Below, in pieces: positions 23,508 to 32,534 of a stretch of DNA of 64,000 bases. The notes under the pieces are model-generated. The model made no database searches and had not been told where the DNA came from. It was given only the letters and a program-made list of their open reading frames with translations. Location of the stretch: NCBI RefSeq assembly GCF_019249655.2, contig NZ_CP137557.1, forward strand, positions 2,141,001-2,205,000, in the 5' to 3' direction. Position 1 is the stretch's first letter, and each line of letters begins with the position of its first letter. This DNA is from Segatella copri (GTDB taxonomy: Bacteria > Bacteroidota > Bacteroidia > Bacteroidales > Bacteroidaceae). The position numbers were made by a program, and so were the translations under genes.

Positions 23508-23509
23508 TT

Positions 23510-24178
23510 TTATCCTATTAATTTAATAATCTGTTTATCTGAAGCATCAGGCAGGATTTCTTTCAGATGCTCGAAAATTCTTTGATAAGATTCCTGGGGA
23601 GTACGGTTGCATTGGCAAGCCTCCCTGCCATAGAGATCTTCGGGAGTGTTGAGCAGCGACCAACCCCAGCCATATTCATGATTGTGCTTGTCACGAGGGT
23701 AGATGAAATCCTCGGTCACAATGTAAGTCGCCATTTCCAGTCGGGTGAGATAACCGTCAAACTTGCTTCTCATTCCCTTGCCGGTGAAACCGCATGCTGC
23801 CAGAAGTTCTCTTGTGATGAGACTACCGGTAGATTGAAGCGTGCTGAGAATGGCTCCTTCTATCGAATCTTCATCTGGGCGAGGGTACTTGCTTCTTCTG
23901 TAGTTGCAGAAGTCCGGCCACCATTCCTGGCTGATGAATCCTGCTTTCTTATTGAAGAACTTTCCGTACATACACGGCATTTCCTGCACAATCTCACCCT
24001 TCCATTTCCATAGCGGCCAGTCCCAACCGCCTTCAGGAAATGTTACATATCGGCAATCTTCCGCCACGATGTCTTCGGCAGAGAATCCTTCAATGCCGCT
24101 ATCAAGAAGAGGGAGGAAGCCGATCTTCTGAATCAGCTCCATCATGCCTGTTGCTGAATATATTTCTGGAAAATTCAT
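23510..24178 (-). CDS. AlkZ-related / winged-helix-like protein, copy 2
   Basis: This 222-residue protein is nearly identical to 17822-18490. It has the same G-G-W-D-W-P-L-W-K-W-K and F-I-S-Q-E-W-W-P-D-F segments, T-G-S-L-I-T-R-E-L-L-A-A-C-G-F in the winged-helix-like part, and a C-terminal Q-C-N-R-T-P-Q-E-S-Y. It starts at MNFPEIYS with no earlier ATG, which supports that start for both copies. It follows the 77-aa gene without the acetyltransferase found in block 1. Confidence 0.6.
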   Translation of the reverse strand: MNFPEIYSATGMMELIQKIGFLPLLDSGIEGFSAEDIVAEDCRYVTFPEGGWDWPLWKWKGEIVQEMPCMYGKFFNKKAGFISQEWWPDFCNYRRSKYPRPDEDSIEGAILSTLQSTGSLITRELLAACGFTGKGMRSKFDGYLTRLEMATYIVTEDFIYPRDKHNHEYGWGWSLLNTPEDLYGREACQCNRTPQESYQRIFEHLKEILPDASDKQIIKLIG

Positions 24179-24190
24179 ACGCTTCGTTCT

Positions 24191-24424
24191 TTATATTTTT
24201 ATCAATTCATTCAGTTTATCCTCTCTGATAATCTTAGGCTGAGCCTTGCCAGCGAGAATGAGAATCTTTTTTCCATTACGATAAATATGAAGCTGTCGTG
24301 AGCGAACTACGGCTGTTAACTCCTCATCATTCTGCATGGCTTGCCAGATAGGATAATATACTCCCTCAGGTTCAAACAACTTCTTCTGAAGATGTGAACA
24401 GAGGTTTGTTGTATCAATAGTCAT
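24191..24424 (-). CDS. Conserved small protein, copy 2 (unrecognised)
   Basis: This 77-residue protein is the same as 19124-19357 except for its end (ELIKI versus ELIIT). Adjacent to the full-length AlkZ-like gene, whose stop codon begins 1 bp after this start region. No domain recognised. The near-perfect conservation between blocks, while flanking genes diverge, suggests recent gene conversion or strong constraint. Confidence 0.6.
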   Translation of the reverse strand: MTIDTTNLCSHLQKKLFEPEGVYYPIWQAMQNDEELTAVVRSRQLHIYRNGKKILILAGKAQPKIIREDKLNELIKI

Positions 24425-25465
24425 TTATTTTTTCTTTATCGTTTCATTAAATGTATTCCATTGCTTCTCAAATGACAAATCCTTTTCTATCGAATCAAAG
24501 TAACTGATGTTGAGATTTTTCTCCCAAGGATTCCAGTTGCCGCAAATTCTGCCATCATGGGCGATAACAGGAAAGAAAATGCCATTATTAGTGTATGCAG
24601 ACGGCATTTGATGTGGATGGATTACTAATTCCCGGCTTTTATAACCAATCAGATATTCATCAAAGGGAGCAATGAGATGCGTCTTTCCACTTCTGAATCC
24701 ACGTGTTCGACATGATTCATGTAGGTAGAACTGATAGTCTTTCCATTTTTCAATCCTCAGTTCTGAACCAAGCAACTCAATGCTTCGTTGGCAATCAGAA
24801 GTGCTCAGTCCTGACCACCAGACATAATCTTCGAATGTGGCTGGCGAATGGCTCTGAAAATATTTTTTTGCCAGAAGCATCAGCATTTCATCACGTTCCA
24901 GCCTGGCTGTTCTTGGAACCTTCTTTTCCGTGAGACTGTATGTCGCCTTTGTAGGAAGAAGATTGCCGCTGCAGAAAGTACCGTTCAATTCGTTAAAGCG
25001 AATGTGGTAGGATAGGCGATGTTTGTCCATGATGATGCCCTTTTCGAGCAAAGCCTCGTTCAGGTCTTTGCTTGTTACAGACTGCATCTCATCGGTTTTT
25101 TGAACAAATATCTCGTGAATCAGATTGAGCTCAGAATCATCAATGCTGATTTTATTACTCTTCATCCATCCTTTTACAACAGAAGTTGCCTTAGGTGAAA
25201 TCAGGTCCAGCATCCACCAATAGTCTTCATTTGAAACCAGTTGCCAAGTGCCACGCAGCAGGTGAAGACGGATTATCTCACCCTCATCGTATGCATTCTT
25301 GAATGCGAAGGAAGAAGGTTTGCGAGTACGCATCATCACAGCCCATCTTACCATCCGGTAATCCTGGGCTTGCATGGCCCCAAAATGAGACACCACCTTT
25401 TGGGGAGTATCAAATTGAGGGCAGATGAGCTGCTGCGAAAGCAGGCGTATTGCTATTGGATTCAT
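24425..25465 (-). CDS. AlkZ-like winged-helix DNA glycosylase family
   Basis: This 346-residue protein belongs to the HTH_42/AlkZ (YcaQ) family of tandem winged-helix glycosylases, which open crosslinked or bulky alkylated bases. The catalytic Q-x-Q is visible as G-A-M-Q-A-Q-D-Y near residue 32. The family R-L-H-L-L-R-G-T-W-Q and P-A-T-F-E-D-Y-V-W-W-S-G-L segments follow, and A-P-F-D-E-Y-L-I-G-Y near residue 265. It forms one operon with the 77-aa, AlkZ-related, AlkD and RNase H-like genes. Confidence 0.85.
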   Translation of the reverse strand: MNPIAIRLLSQQLICPQFDTPQKVVSHFGAMQAQDYRMVRWAVMMRTRKPSSFAFKNAYDEGEIIRLHLLRGTWQLVSNEDYWWMLDLISPKATSVVKGWMKSNKISIDDSELNLIHEIFVQKTDEMQSVTSKDLNEALLEKGIIMDKHRLSYHIRFNELNGTFCSGNLLPTKATYSLTEKKVPRTARLERDEMLMLLAKKYFQSHSPATFEDYVWWSGLSTSDCQRSIELLGSELRIEKWKDYQFYLHESCRTRGFRSGKTHLIAPFDEYLIGYKSRELVIHPHQMPSAYTNNGIFFPVIAHDGRICGNWNPWEKNLNISYFDSIEKDLSFEKQWNTFNETIKKK

Positions 25466-25493
25466 TGTTTCTGAGTCGTTAAAATTACGTTGA

Positions 25494-26057
25494 TTATTTC
25501 AAAGCCTTGCCGTCGGAGAAAGCGTTTCCGACTTTCTCGCCCAGCTGGATATAGCCGTGATGAATAGGGTCGAAGACAATCAGTTCCATCTTCTCCATGT
25601 CTGGATTTCCGTCTTCTGCCAGATACTTTTCATCCACAAGAATATTGACGATTTCGGCAACGAGATAATAACCGGTTTCGCTTTCGTCGTACTTCTCCTT
25701 GATGCGGCACTCCAGGGTCATTGGGAAATCGGTGAACACAGGAGCGTTGACCATAGTCGCCTTCTCGATGTTCCATCCCGTCTTTTCCATCTTCTTCGGG
25801 TCGTTCTTGGCAGAAACAATGCCCACGAAATCGGAAGCCACCATGGTTTTCTTGGTAGCGAAGGCAACGGTAAACTCGCCACCAAGCTTCAGGTTGTCTG
25901 TGGTGACGTGATTTCCCATTGAGATCATAATCTCCTTCATGTCCCACTGTCCTGCCCAGGCAGCGTTCATTGCGTTGGCAACTCCATCCTTATTATATGT
26001 GCCGATAATCAGCACAGGCTGTGGTGCAAACCACGGCTTTGGTGCAAAACTTTTCAT
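25494..26057 (-). CDS. Flavin reductase / flavoredoxin family
   Basis: This 187-residue FMN-binding split-barrel protein starts MKSFAPKPWFAPQPVLIIGT, typical of flavoredoxin. It has AWAGQWDMKEIMISMG (~33-48), and D-F-V-G-I-V-S-A-K-N-D (~75-85). It probably transfers electrons via FMN to a small acceptor. Cytoplasmic. Upstream of the AlkZ gene by 28 bp and downstream of DUF1294. Confidence 0.88.
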   Translation of the reverse strand: MKSFAPKPWFAPQPVLIIGTYNKDGVANAMNAAWAGQWDMKEIMISMGNHVTTDNLKLGGEFTVAFATKKTMVASDFVGIVSAKNDPKKMEKTGWNIEKATMVNAPVFTDFPMTLECRIKEKYDESETGYYLVAEIVNILVDEKYLAEDGNPDMEKMELIVFDPIHHGYIQLGEKVGNAFSDGKALK

Positions 26058-26077
26058 ATACTTCGTTCTTTATATTG

Positions 26078-26344
26078 TTATCTATTCATGTGTAAATACG
26101 CCATCAGCGCAATCTGTATCAGCAGAATAGCAGGAATGGCGTATTTGAATTTCTTGTGCATCGTCTTATGGTGCCAGACTTTCATCCCCATCCATGCCCC
26201 GATGCTTCCTCCAAGTACAGCCAGTAACAAAAGCGTGGTTTCTGGAATGCGCCACTTGGCTTTCTTCGCCTTGTATTTGTCAATGCCATACATGATGAAT
26301 GCAACAGCATTGATGGCAAGGAGATAGTAGGCGAGGCAACTCAT
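26078..26344 (-). CDS. DUF1294 membrane protein
   Basis: This 88-residue protein has three hydrophobic segments (~2-20, 36-56, 67-84) with the family motif Y-G-I-D-K-Y-K-A-K-K between the first two and G-G-S-I-G-A-W-M-G-M-K-V-W-H-H-K-T in the second. DUF1294 is widespread and of unknown function. Its start shares a base with the RhuM stop (TAATG), so translation is coupled. Confidence 0.88.
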   Translation of the reverse strand: MSCLAYYLLAINAVAFIMYGIDKYKAKKAKWRIPETTLLLLAVLGGSIGAWMGMKVWHHKTMHKKFKYAIPAILLIQIALMAYLHMNR

Positions 26345-27378
26345 TATTCAATATCCAAAGGTAATTGCGGATCTTCGCCGTCAAACTTGTCGAAATCAGA
26401 GCGAAACAGACGGTCCTGTATCACTCTATATTTCTCAAACTCGCTTTCGGCATATTCCTTTGCATACTCGGCAGTAATGTGTCCTGCGTCTTGCAGAATT
26501 TCTCTGTCGGTTGCATCGAGGAATTTGTCGATGCGTTTAGCCCAATCCTCCATAGTCATAGGAATATGGCGCTCTGCCATATCCTTTGCCATATCAAGAT
26601 AGGCATTCACCAATCGTCCAAGGGCTTGCAACTCATTTTCCTTCAGATAGTTCTTGGCTATACTTACGTCGGACTTTATGATTTTCCCATTAGGAGCCTT
26701 GGCCCATGTAGTGAGCCCCATGTGCTCTTTTTCTGCATCAGCACGATCCACTATCAGTTCTGCGGCAGTATGTCCATGAACAGCATAATGCATTTTGTTC
26801 TGTACCTTCTTGAAGAACTCGCGTGTTGTTGGAGCATCACGGTTGTAGTCGATGGCTGTGGCGTAGATGTCGGTCAGTTTCTGATAGAAATTGCGTTCCG
26901 ATAGACGAATCTCTCGAATCTCCTCCAAGAGTTGTTCGAAATAGTCCACGCCGATGAATGAGCCATTTTCCATACGCTTCTTGTCAATCACATAGCCACG
27001 GATAGCATACTGTCGGAGAACATAAGTGCACCATTGGCGGAACAGAGTGGCTCGGCGGGAGTTGACGCGATAGCCTACTGAAATGATAGCATCAAGATTG
27101 TAGAACAAAGTGTTGCGTCGTACCTCTCTCGTTCCTTCCTGTTGAACTACCGAGATTTTCTCGGTAGTTGCATTCTTGTCCAATTCCTTAGCATCGTATA
27201 TGTTCTTCAGATGCAATCCTATGTTGTCAGCAGAGCAGTCAAAAAGCGTTGCCATTGCCTTCTGTGTTGCCCATATTGTTTCTTTCTTATATAGCACTTG
27301 AATGCCTTGCTCCTTACCCTCAGCCACGAAGATAAGAAATTCAGCGGTACTATTTCTTATTTCAAATTTCTTTGCCAT
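26344..27378 (-). CDS. RhuM-family virulence-associated protein
   Basis: This 344-residue protein is of the RhuM family. Its N-terminal DNA-binding-like part contains T-I-W-A-T-Q-K-A-M-A-T-L-F-D-C-S, then YNLDAIISVGYRVNSRRAT (~residues 94-112) and F-R-Q-W-C-T-Y-V-L-R-Q-Y, the hallmark. The C-terminal half is helical. RhuM is named from Salmonella, but homologues are common in defence and mobile regions, and the activity is unknown. It carries no signal. Long acidic C-terminal end (DGEDPQLPLDIE). Confidence 0.88.
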   Translation of the reverse strand: MAKKFEIRNSTAEFLIFVAEGKEQGIQVLYKKETIWATQKAMATLFDCSADNIGLHLKNIYDAKELDKNATTEKISVVQQEGTREVRRNTLFYNLDAIISVGYRVNSRRATLFRQWCTYVLRQYAIRGYVIDKKRMENGSFIGVDYFEQLLEEIREIRLSERNFYQKLTDIYATAIDYNRDAPTTREFFKKVQNKMHYAVHGHTAAELIVDRADAEKEHMGLTTWAKAPNGKIIKSDVSIAKNYLKENELQALGRLVNAYLDMAKDMAERHIPMTMEDWAKRIDKFLDATDREILQDAGHITAEYAKEYAESEFEKYRVIQDRLFRSDFDKFDGEDPQLPLDIE

Positions 27379-27455
27379 TTTTCTGCGTATTTTCTCGTCG
27401 CTAATATTTTTGCAACACCTTATTATATAATTATCTGTCTATCTCTGTGAAACGA

Positions 27456-27749
27456 TTAAAAGTTTGCAGAAAACTCCATCATCATGAAATACGGATTGCC
27501 GAGCAGGGCAGGAATGCCCACCACAGGAGCCAGCATCTGGGCGAGGAAAGAGCCGCAGCTGTTGCCCAGAAGCAAGTCGGGCTGCTCCCGGTCGATGATG
27601 GAGCGAATCTCCTTCAGTGCTTCCTTGGGGTGCAAAGGGAGGTCGGGAGTCAGCACCACCGCCGTCCCCTCAAACGCCTCTTTCAAGGCTCTCGCCATCG
27701 GACAGCTGCCCGTAGCGAAGAATCCGTGTAGGAATAATATCTTCTTCAT
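27456..27749 (-). CDS. YqiA-like alpha/beta hydrolase, C-terminally truncated
   Basis: This ~97-residue protein keeps the first half of a YqiA-type esterase: I-L-F-L-H-G-F-F-A-T-G-S, then P-D-L-P-L-H-P-K-E-A and the nucleophile elbow G-N-S-C-G-S-F. It stops soon after L-G-N-P-Y-F-M-M-M-E-F. Family members are about twice as long and carry the catalytic His in the missing part. The break falls at ACTTTTAATCGTTTCAC, the sequence also found in the deletion remnant at 22057. Probably inactive. Confidence 0.65.
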   Translation of the reverse strand: MKKILFLHGFFATGSCPMARALKEAFEGTAVVLTPDLPLHPKEALKEIRSIIDREQPDLLLGNSCGSFLAQMLAPVVGIPALLGNPYFMMMEFSANF

Positions 27750-28010
27750 GCTCAAATCATTTGATAATGATGCGCCTGTAATCTAGGAGGATAAGCCATG
27801 CTCAACTCCCATATTAGCGTAATATATCTGCAAAAATACAAAAAATATTCAGAAAAGTGATTATATGGATGGATTTTGTTTGCAGGGCGAACTTGATTTA
27901 ACCTTATTTTATAAGATAGAGGGATGTTGAGGGATTTTTGAAAAACCGAAATCCTTAATGACCGTGACCTTAATGACCGGATTTAGGTATTGAAAAATGA
28001 CCGATAATGA
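27750..28010 (-). repeat. Island repeat, copy 4, with promoter
   Basis: Same segments as the other copies, with TATTTTTG on the minus strand at 27831-27838, ~80 bp before the esterase start. It ends in the CCTTAATGACCGTGACC units near 27955-27978. It marks the right edge of the repair island. Confidence 0.8.
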
Positions 28011-28201
28011 ATTTGACACTTCATGACCTCTTAAAACAAAAAGGCGTAAGGTATGGTAGATATAATCTTAGTAAAATGCAGAGTAATTTGCATTTTTCTT
28101 CATAATCATTCGTGTTTCTAACATATTTTACCTATCTTTGTACCTTAAAAAATAGAAGTTGCAAAATGGATGCATATTTGTTGAGCTTCGATGTCTTTAA
28201 G

Positions 28202-28266
28202 CCAAGGGAATCTTGAAACGTGAAGGCGGTAGAAAAAGTGGTAAATGGATAGTTGTAAACATCTGA
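28202..28266 (+). pseudogene. C-terminal fragment, winged-helix end (AAA_4-like)
   Basis: One frame reads ILKREGGRKSGKWIVVNI followed by TGA. This resembles the C-terminal tail of bacteroidal AAA_4/divergent ATP-binding DNA-binding proteins. No intact upstream part is present, so it is a remnant at best. Confidence 0.35.
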
Positions 28267-28323
28267 ATAATCCTAAATCACTTTTATTGTATTGGAAATT
28301 AATATTAATTAAAATAGTAGCTT

Positions 28324-28956
28324 ATGAGCAATGTATATTTTGAACCTTGAGTTGGCTGCCATTACTCCGAGGGCATAAATGGGAAACGTATAATGGTTTT
28401 AGGCCATGTTCACGTTTGTGATGGATGTGATAATTGTGGTGTTGAAAAGTGTGATGATTTTTCTACCCAGAAGGTGGTGGAAGATTATATTGTTTGGAGA
28501 AAAAACGGAACAATACCATCTCCAGGATATGAAAAATGGCTTCAGACTTACCTCAACTTTGTCAAAGCTTTCTTCGGATTTCAACCAGAACCTGAAGTTG
28601 AAGAAACAGACTTTTGGAACAATATCATGTTTTACAACTATCTTCAGTTGGCCGTTCCCACTCCAACTACCCAAGTTCCTCATGATGCTTATGTCCGAGC
28701 TCAAGAGCCTTTTATATCTGTTATAAATAGTTATGAGCCGGATGTTATTTTCGTATGGGGAAAGCCAACATACGATAATACCCCTGCGTATAAAGGTGTA
28801 GAACTAGAGCCATTGCAATTTAAAAATATAATTACTAGAAGATATGAGTACACTCTTGATTCTGGCAAGAAATGTGTAATGATAAATGTACATCACCCAT
28901 CTTGTTATTTCTCTTATTCTCAGTGGCATGAAATAATTAAGCAAGCTTTGTGTTAG
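28324..28956 (+). pseudogene. UDG-like family gene with in-frame TGA
   Basis: A frame starts at 28324 (MSNVYFEP), hits TGA at 28348-28350, and then continues open (VGCHYSEGINGKRIMVLG) to 28956. Related proteins read F-E-P-W-V-G at this point, so TGG has become TGA. The rest has four cysteines in V-C-D-G-C-D-N-C-G-V-E-K-C and a C-terminal N-V-H-H-P-S segment that recalls the uracil-DNA glycosylase motif. The assignment to that fold is by eye. A shorter product from the ATG at 28393 would lack the N-terminal motif. Right end is followed by a terminator at 29020. Confidence 0.6.
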
Positions 28957-29019
28957 GCATTGAGGGACTTTCGAAATACCCCGAAATCCTTAATGACCTT
29001 GACCTTCATGACCGGAAAC

Positions 29020-29053
29020 GACCGCTCACTCATGATTTCTGAGGTGAGCGGTC
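29020..29053 (+). terminator. Intrinsic terminator GACCGCTCAC
   Basis: GACCGCTCAC (29020-29029) pairs with GTGAGCGGTC (29044-29053), followed by GCTTCTTTTCC. Terminates the UDG-like transcript. Confidence 0.8.
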
Positions 29054-29719
29054 GCTTCTTTTCCGTTGCCAATTCCTGCCCTTACGCATAGTAAAGGGTA
29101 GCAAGTGACGTCCTGAGTTTATGCCCATGTACATGAGGATTTATGCCCGTGAACATGAGCACGGATACCTGAGAACATGAGCACTTTTAACCGATTACTT
29201 TGGGCACAAGTACCCAAAACCTTGGGCAAAGTTGGGCAAAGCTTCGGGTAAGTTTGCCTGATGGTTGGAATGACTTTTCCTGATGGTTGCAGGGATCAGA
29301 ACGTCTGTTGCATGATGCAGGAAGCATCATGAACCTAGCTGGTGTGGTAATGGCGTGGTAATAGTGTGGTAATAAAAACCCGCTTATTACCACGCACATC
29401 TTCTTAATAATCAGATGATTAGAAGATGCGTGGTAATAGTGGTATTAAAAATGAAAAACTTTTCTGTTATTATATGTAGCAAATAGGTTATTTTCTCCGA
29501 TGCAACATATAGATGTTGCTGATAGTATAGCTTTCTCTTGGATTTATGATGAAATGATATGCTAAATAATAAATTTCAGCATAGTAAGTCTGTTTCTCAA
29601 AATTTTCTATTACCTTTGCTAAACGCTATAAAATGGCGATAAAAGATATTAATCGAATACAAGTCATGATGGTTATCAATATGCAACCACTGATTTGGGT
29701 TATCTAAAAACTAAGGAAT
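29054..29719. other. Gene-free stretch with short repeats
   Basis: No convincing gene. 29100-29190 holds several copies of ACATGAGCAC-like units. 29341-29440 holds three TGGTAATA units about 10 bp apart and an inverted repeat: 29384-29404 (TTATTACCACGC side) with 29421-29438. 29492-29534 contains the hairpin GCAACATATAGATGTTGC, repeated at 30048. Confidence 0.5.
29384..29438. repeat. Inverted repeat TATTACCACGC / GCGTGGTAATA
   Basis: Arms of about 18-21 bp with one extra base on the left side, separated by ~16 bp AT-rich loop; preceded by direct TGGTAAT repeats. Could be a protein-binding site or end of a lost element. Confidence 0.5.
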
Positions 29720-30090
29720 ATGGCAAAGATAAAAGTTGAAAATACAGAAATATCTGTTGTTAATGTTCAAAATGAGGATTATATCTCTTTGACCGATATG
29801 GCACATAGCCAAATGCAAGAGCATATTATTTTCAGATGGATGAGCCTCAAAAGTACAATAGAATACCTCGGTGAATGGGAAAAGTTATATAATCCGTTTT
29901 TTAATTGTACCGAATTCGATACAATTAGAAATGCAGCAGGAAGCAACAACTTCGTGCTTTCTGTTAAGGCATGGATTCAAAACAGACGCAACACGTGATA
30001 AACAGATAGGGAACGCACTGCGTTCCCTATTACCATTTTCTGTTATTTTCCGATGCAACATGTGGATGTTGCTGATAGTTAAGCTTTTAT
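29492..30090. repeat. Hairpin direct repeats flanking the KilA-N gene
   Basis: TCCGATGCAACATATAGATG at 29496 and a near-identical copy at 30050, each ~43 bp and continuing into GTTGCTGATAGT and AGCTTT. Each contains a GCAACAT/ATGTTGC stem. They bracket the truncated KilA-N gene and may mark its insertion. Confidence 0.6.
29720..29998 (+). pseudogene. KilA-N domain protein, truncated
   Basis: This 92-residue frame starts like bacteroidal KilA-N proteins: K-V-E-N-T-E-I-S-V-V, D-Y-I-S-L-T-D-M-A, then F-D-T-I-R-N-A-A-G-S-N-N-F-V-L-S-V-K-A-W-I. It breaks at Q-N-R-R-N-T-stop where homologues continue (K-T-N-A-T-G-I). KilA-N is a phage-derived DNA-binding domain that often sits in antirepressors or defence loci. 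The C-terminal catalytic or binding half is absent. May still make a short DNA-binding protein. Confidence 0.65.
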
Positions 30091-30444
30091 CTTTTAAACG
30101 GTACAACTACCCTTTTTACAAGTGCAGAGAAAGTGGGCGACAAATGCAATGTGCTTATTCTCAGCCTGTTAGCGATGAAGTTGTACCGCTTCTTTTTAGC
30201 CTTTTTTGTAAGATTCTGGAAACAAATGCAATGCATTGTTTCTCAGCCTCTTCCGTTTCTTGTGTTACAGAACGCTTATCTGGTTGCAAAGATACAGATT
30301 TAATTTGGATTAGAGCAAACTATTATCTTAAAAAATATTATTCCACAGTTGCTTTTTTCGATAATTTTAATCGCACCACTTCATGTATCACAGTCAATGA
30401 GTTGCAGACAATGGGCAATGTGAACATGGTTTACATAATCTGAA
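30091..30444. other. Gene-free stretch with direct and inverted repeats
   Basis: ACAAATGCAATG...CTCAGCCT occurs near 30141 and again near 30221 (80-bp period). CGGTACAACT at 30097 is inverted as AGTTGTACCG at 30179-30188. No gene supported. Confidence 0.45.
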
Positions 30445-30605
30445 AGCAGACAAGATACGCAAGCGCATATCGCATTACTTTGGCTTGCAACCAATTGTCT
30501 TAGAATCTTGGATAACGTCTTTGACACTGTTACGAAATGCCTACAGCCACCATTCAAGAGTGTAGAACAAAGTAAGCTTCGTCATGCCTGTCTCTCCAAG
30601 AAGAA
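30445..30605 (+). pseudogene. Abi-family abortive infection protein, C-terminal remnant
   Basis: The frame reads DKIRKRISHYFGLQPIVLES then WITSLTLLRNAYSHHSRV and a TAG. This matches the C-terminal region of AbiD/AbiF-type proteins, where R-N-x-C/Y-x-H-H-x-R-x-W-N is the signature; here the W codon is TAG. The reading frame continues beyond the stop for 15 codons. The N-terminal part is not recognisable. A 63-bp part of it recurs inverted at 34150-34212. Confidence 0.6.
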
Positions 30606-30611
30606 AACCTT

Positions 30612-30735
30612 TGTAGAGCAAACCAATCACTCACCAAATAACTATGAGAAAGTGGCTTCTGACTCTATTGTTTAAGTACCATTGCAAACTGTACATGAAC
30701 CAGAGGTTATTTGGAACGCCAATAGTGACAAACAA
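30612..30735 (+). pseudogene. Duplicated fragment of the 32980 lipoprotein gene
   Basis: The sequence AAAGTGGCTTCTGACTCTAT through CATTGCAAACTGTACATGAA and onward matches 33420-33510 inside the lipoprotein gene, with several changes including a TAA. It is a degraded partial duplicate about 2.8 kb from its source. Confidence 0.75.
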
Positions 30736-30868
30736 GATGAACGGCTACGATAATAAGCCTGTATTGATGAAATAACACAAGGAATAAAATAATCTTGAAA
30801 TCTCATGCAAGTTTTTGATTTCTTTTGCGTTTATTGAATAGTTATAACCCTTTAATATCAAGAAGCGT

Positions 30869-31307
30869 ATGAAAATTAGAATGATTCTTATGGCATTAGC
30901 AGCTTTGCTCTGTTTGGCAAGTTGTAGCGATGATGATTCTGGAATCCAACTCACTGAAGACGAAGTACTCGGTGATATAATTACTGGTAAGCAGATTGTT
31001 ATTAACACTCTTACAAACCTATACCGATAGTGGCAGCAAGGTGAATGTTAATGGAGCTAAGGGTAAAGTATCAGCAACTTCTTCTGATGATAGTGTTGCC
31101 AAGGTTTCGTGTTCTTCAAATGAGTCAGAGAAGGAGATATACGTAAGTGGCGTTTCTGAGGGAAATGCTACTATAACCGTAACCGACTCAGACGGAAACT
31201 CTGCTATCTTAAAGGTAGAAGTAAAAAATTGGACTGCCTATTGGAGAAATTTAAAGACAGAAGTCTGGCTAAGTGGATGGATTCAGAAGACGTCTGTAAG
31301 GCTCTGA
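30869..31307 (+). pseudogene. Ig-like (BIG2) lipoprotein, frameshifted
   Basis: ATG at 30869 starts a lipoprotein signal (MKIRMILMALAALLCLASC, C19) followed by SDDDSGIQLTEDEV. This frame ends at TAG 31028. The shifted frame continues with G-S-K-V-N-V-N-G-A-K-G-K-V-S-A and SGVSEGNATITVTDSDGNSA, a bacterial Ig-like group 2 domain. Fusing both across a one-base slip near 31010-31025 gives a normal Ig-like surface lipoprotein. As it stands it is broken. Confidence 0.7.
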
Positions 31308-31516
31308 ACCTTATCCTTCAACCTACAATCAAGACGTGACATAGTTGGATCACGTTTTCTTTAAATGTAATTCCCCATGAGCTGACAGGGTATGGGTGTC
31401 AGAGGAGCTTTTGGCTAAGATACAGAGTCCTCGGAATTAAAAATGTGTTTGCAATGCAATATTTTTGCATTTTCGGTGTTTATTATGTATGTAGAGAACA
31501 ATTAAAATTAAAAAAA

Positions 31517-32356
31517 ATGATGAATATAAATTTTTTCAGAATGCTGCTCATGACATTCCTCGCCGTGGCAGGACTGGCTGCTTGTAGCGATGATGATGAG
31601 CCTAAAGATTCAGTCAAAGAAATCAGGATGCTGGTGTCGGCAGAAACAGGCGTGACGTATGCGTGGGGCGATGATATGAAGAAAAACCCCATAGAGTGCT
31701 TGCTCGTCAAGACGGAAGGTGATTCCGAAGAATGGCAAGACCTTGGATTTAAACAGATAAAAGGCTTTACCTATGAACGCGGGCACGAATATTATCTCTC
31801 GGTAAAGCGCACAATCCTCGCCAATCCACCTGCGGATGCTTCCGACCGCAGATATGAACTTATCCGTGTTCTTCAAGACAGGCTTGTAGCTGGCCCTGAA
31901 ATTCCGATTGACAAAGAGATAAAAACGGAAGCAGACATAGAATACTATGACTTGTGTCCTTTCGAAAAGTATGGCGTAGGTAGCGCTATTGTAGTTGATG
32001 ATGAAGGTAAAATAGATAGTAAAGTTGAATATGACAATGTTTCGCCGCTACCATCTTACGATAAGGCGCGTATATGGCTGGTAAATATCCTTGATCATAA
32101 AGACCCGAACTGGGTGAAATTCCATAGTGTGCCTTATCAAGCAACTTACTCGTATGTCATTTCACCCTTTACCGACAAAATTCGTCTGGTGCGTAACGAG
32201 TCATCCGGCCCGATGTTCAAGAATGTTGTTCCTGAAGACGAGTTTACACGTATCCGCTCCATGAACTCCGGCGAGGAGGTCAGATATGCGCTTATTCTTG
32301 CCAACGTCCATAAAAAGGGGCTTCAAAAGGTGGAATTTATCATAATAAAGAAATAA
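31517..32356 (+). CDS. DUF4377 lipoprotein
   Basis: This 279-residue protein starts MMNINFFRMLLMTFLAVAGL and has lipobox L-A-A-C (C~23), so it is a probable outer- or inner-membrane lipoprotein. ECLLVKTEGDSEEWQDLGF and G-H-E-Y-Y-L-S-V-K-R-T-I-L-A-N-P-P-A-D-A-S-D match DUF4377. The rest (residues ~110-279) is unassigned and may be a second beta-rich domain. The start at 31517 is chosen because only from there is there a signal peptide. Function unknown. Confidence 0.75.
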   Translation: MMNINFFRMLLMTFLAVAGLAACSDDDEPKDSVKEIRMLVSAETGVTYAWGDDMKKNPIECLLVKTEGDSEEWQDLGFKQIKGFTYERGHEYYLSVKRTILANPPADASDRRYELIRVLQDRLVAGPEIPIDKEIKTEADIEYYDLCPFEKYGVGSAIVVDDEGKIDSKVEYDNVSPLPSYDKARIWLVNILDHKDPNWVKFHSVPYQATYSYVISPFTDKIRLVRNESSGPMFKNVVPEDEFTRIRSMNSGEEVRYALILANVHKKGLQKVEFIIIKK

Positions 32357-32534
32357 TCATTACAGACTGATTCCCCCTCGCCCCCTATCAATCTTCTAAT
32401 CATACCGACTTTCTGTAACATCGCCAACCTCATTGAGTGTGTGGCGATGTTTTATTTCATCAAATTGTTGTTGGTGTTCCGCATAATCACAGAGCCATGC
32501 GCCGATCACTTTCTGCTGTTCGGCGGTTTCGCTA

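Noticed and set aside
16440..28010. Repair island as an integron
   Set aside because: No integron integrase and no attC-like folding of the repeats; the separators look like promoter regions.
28348..28350. TGA and TAG as recoded tryptophan codons
   Set aside because: Genes nearby use TGG for Trp and TGA/TAG/TAA as normal stops; three cases are not enough for a changed code.
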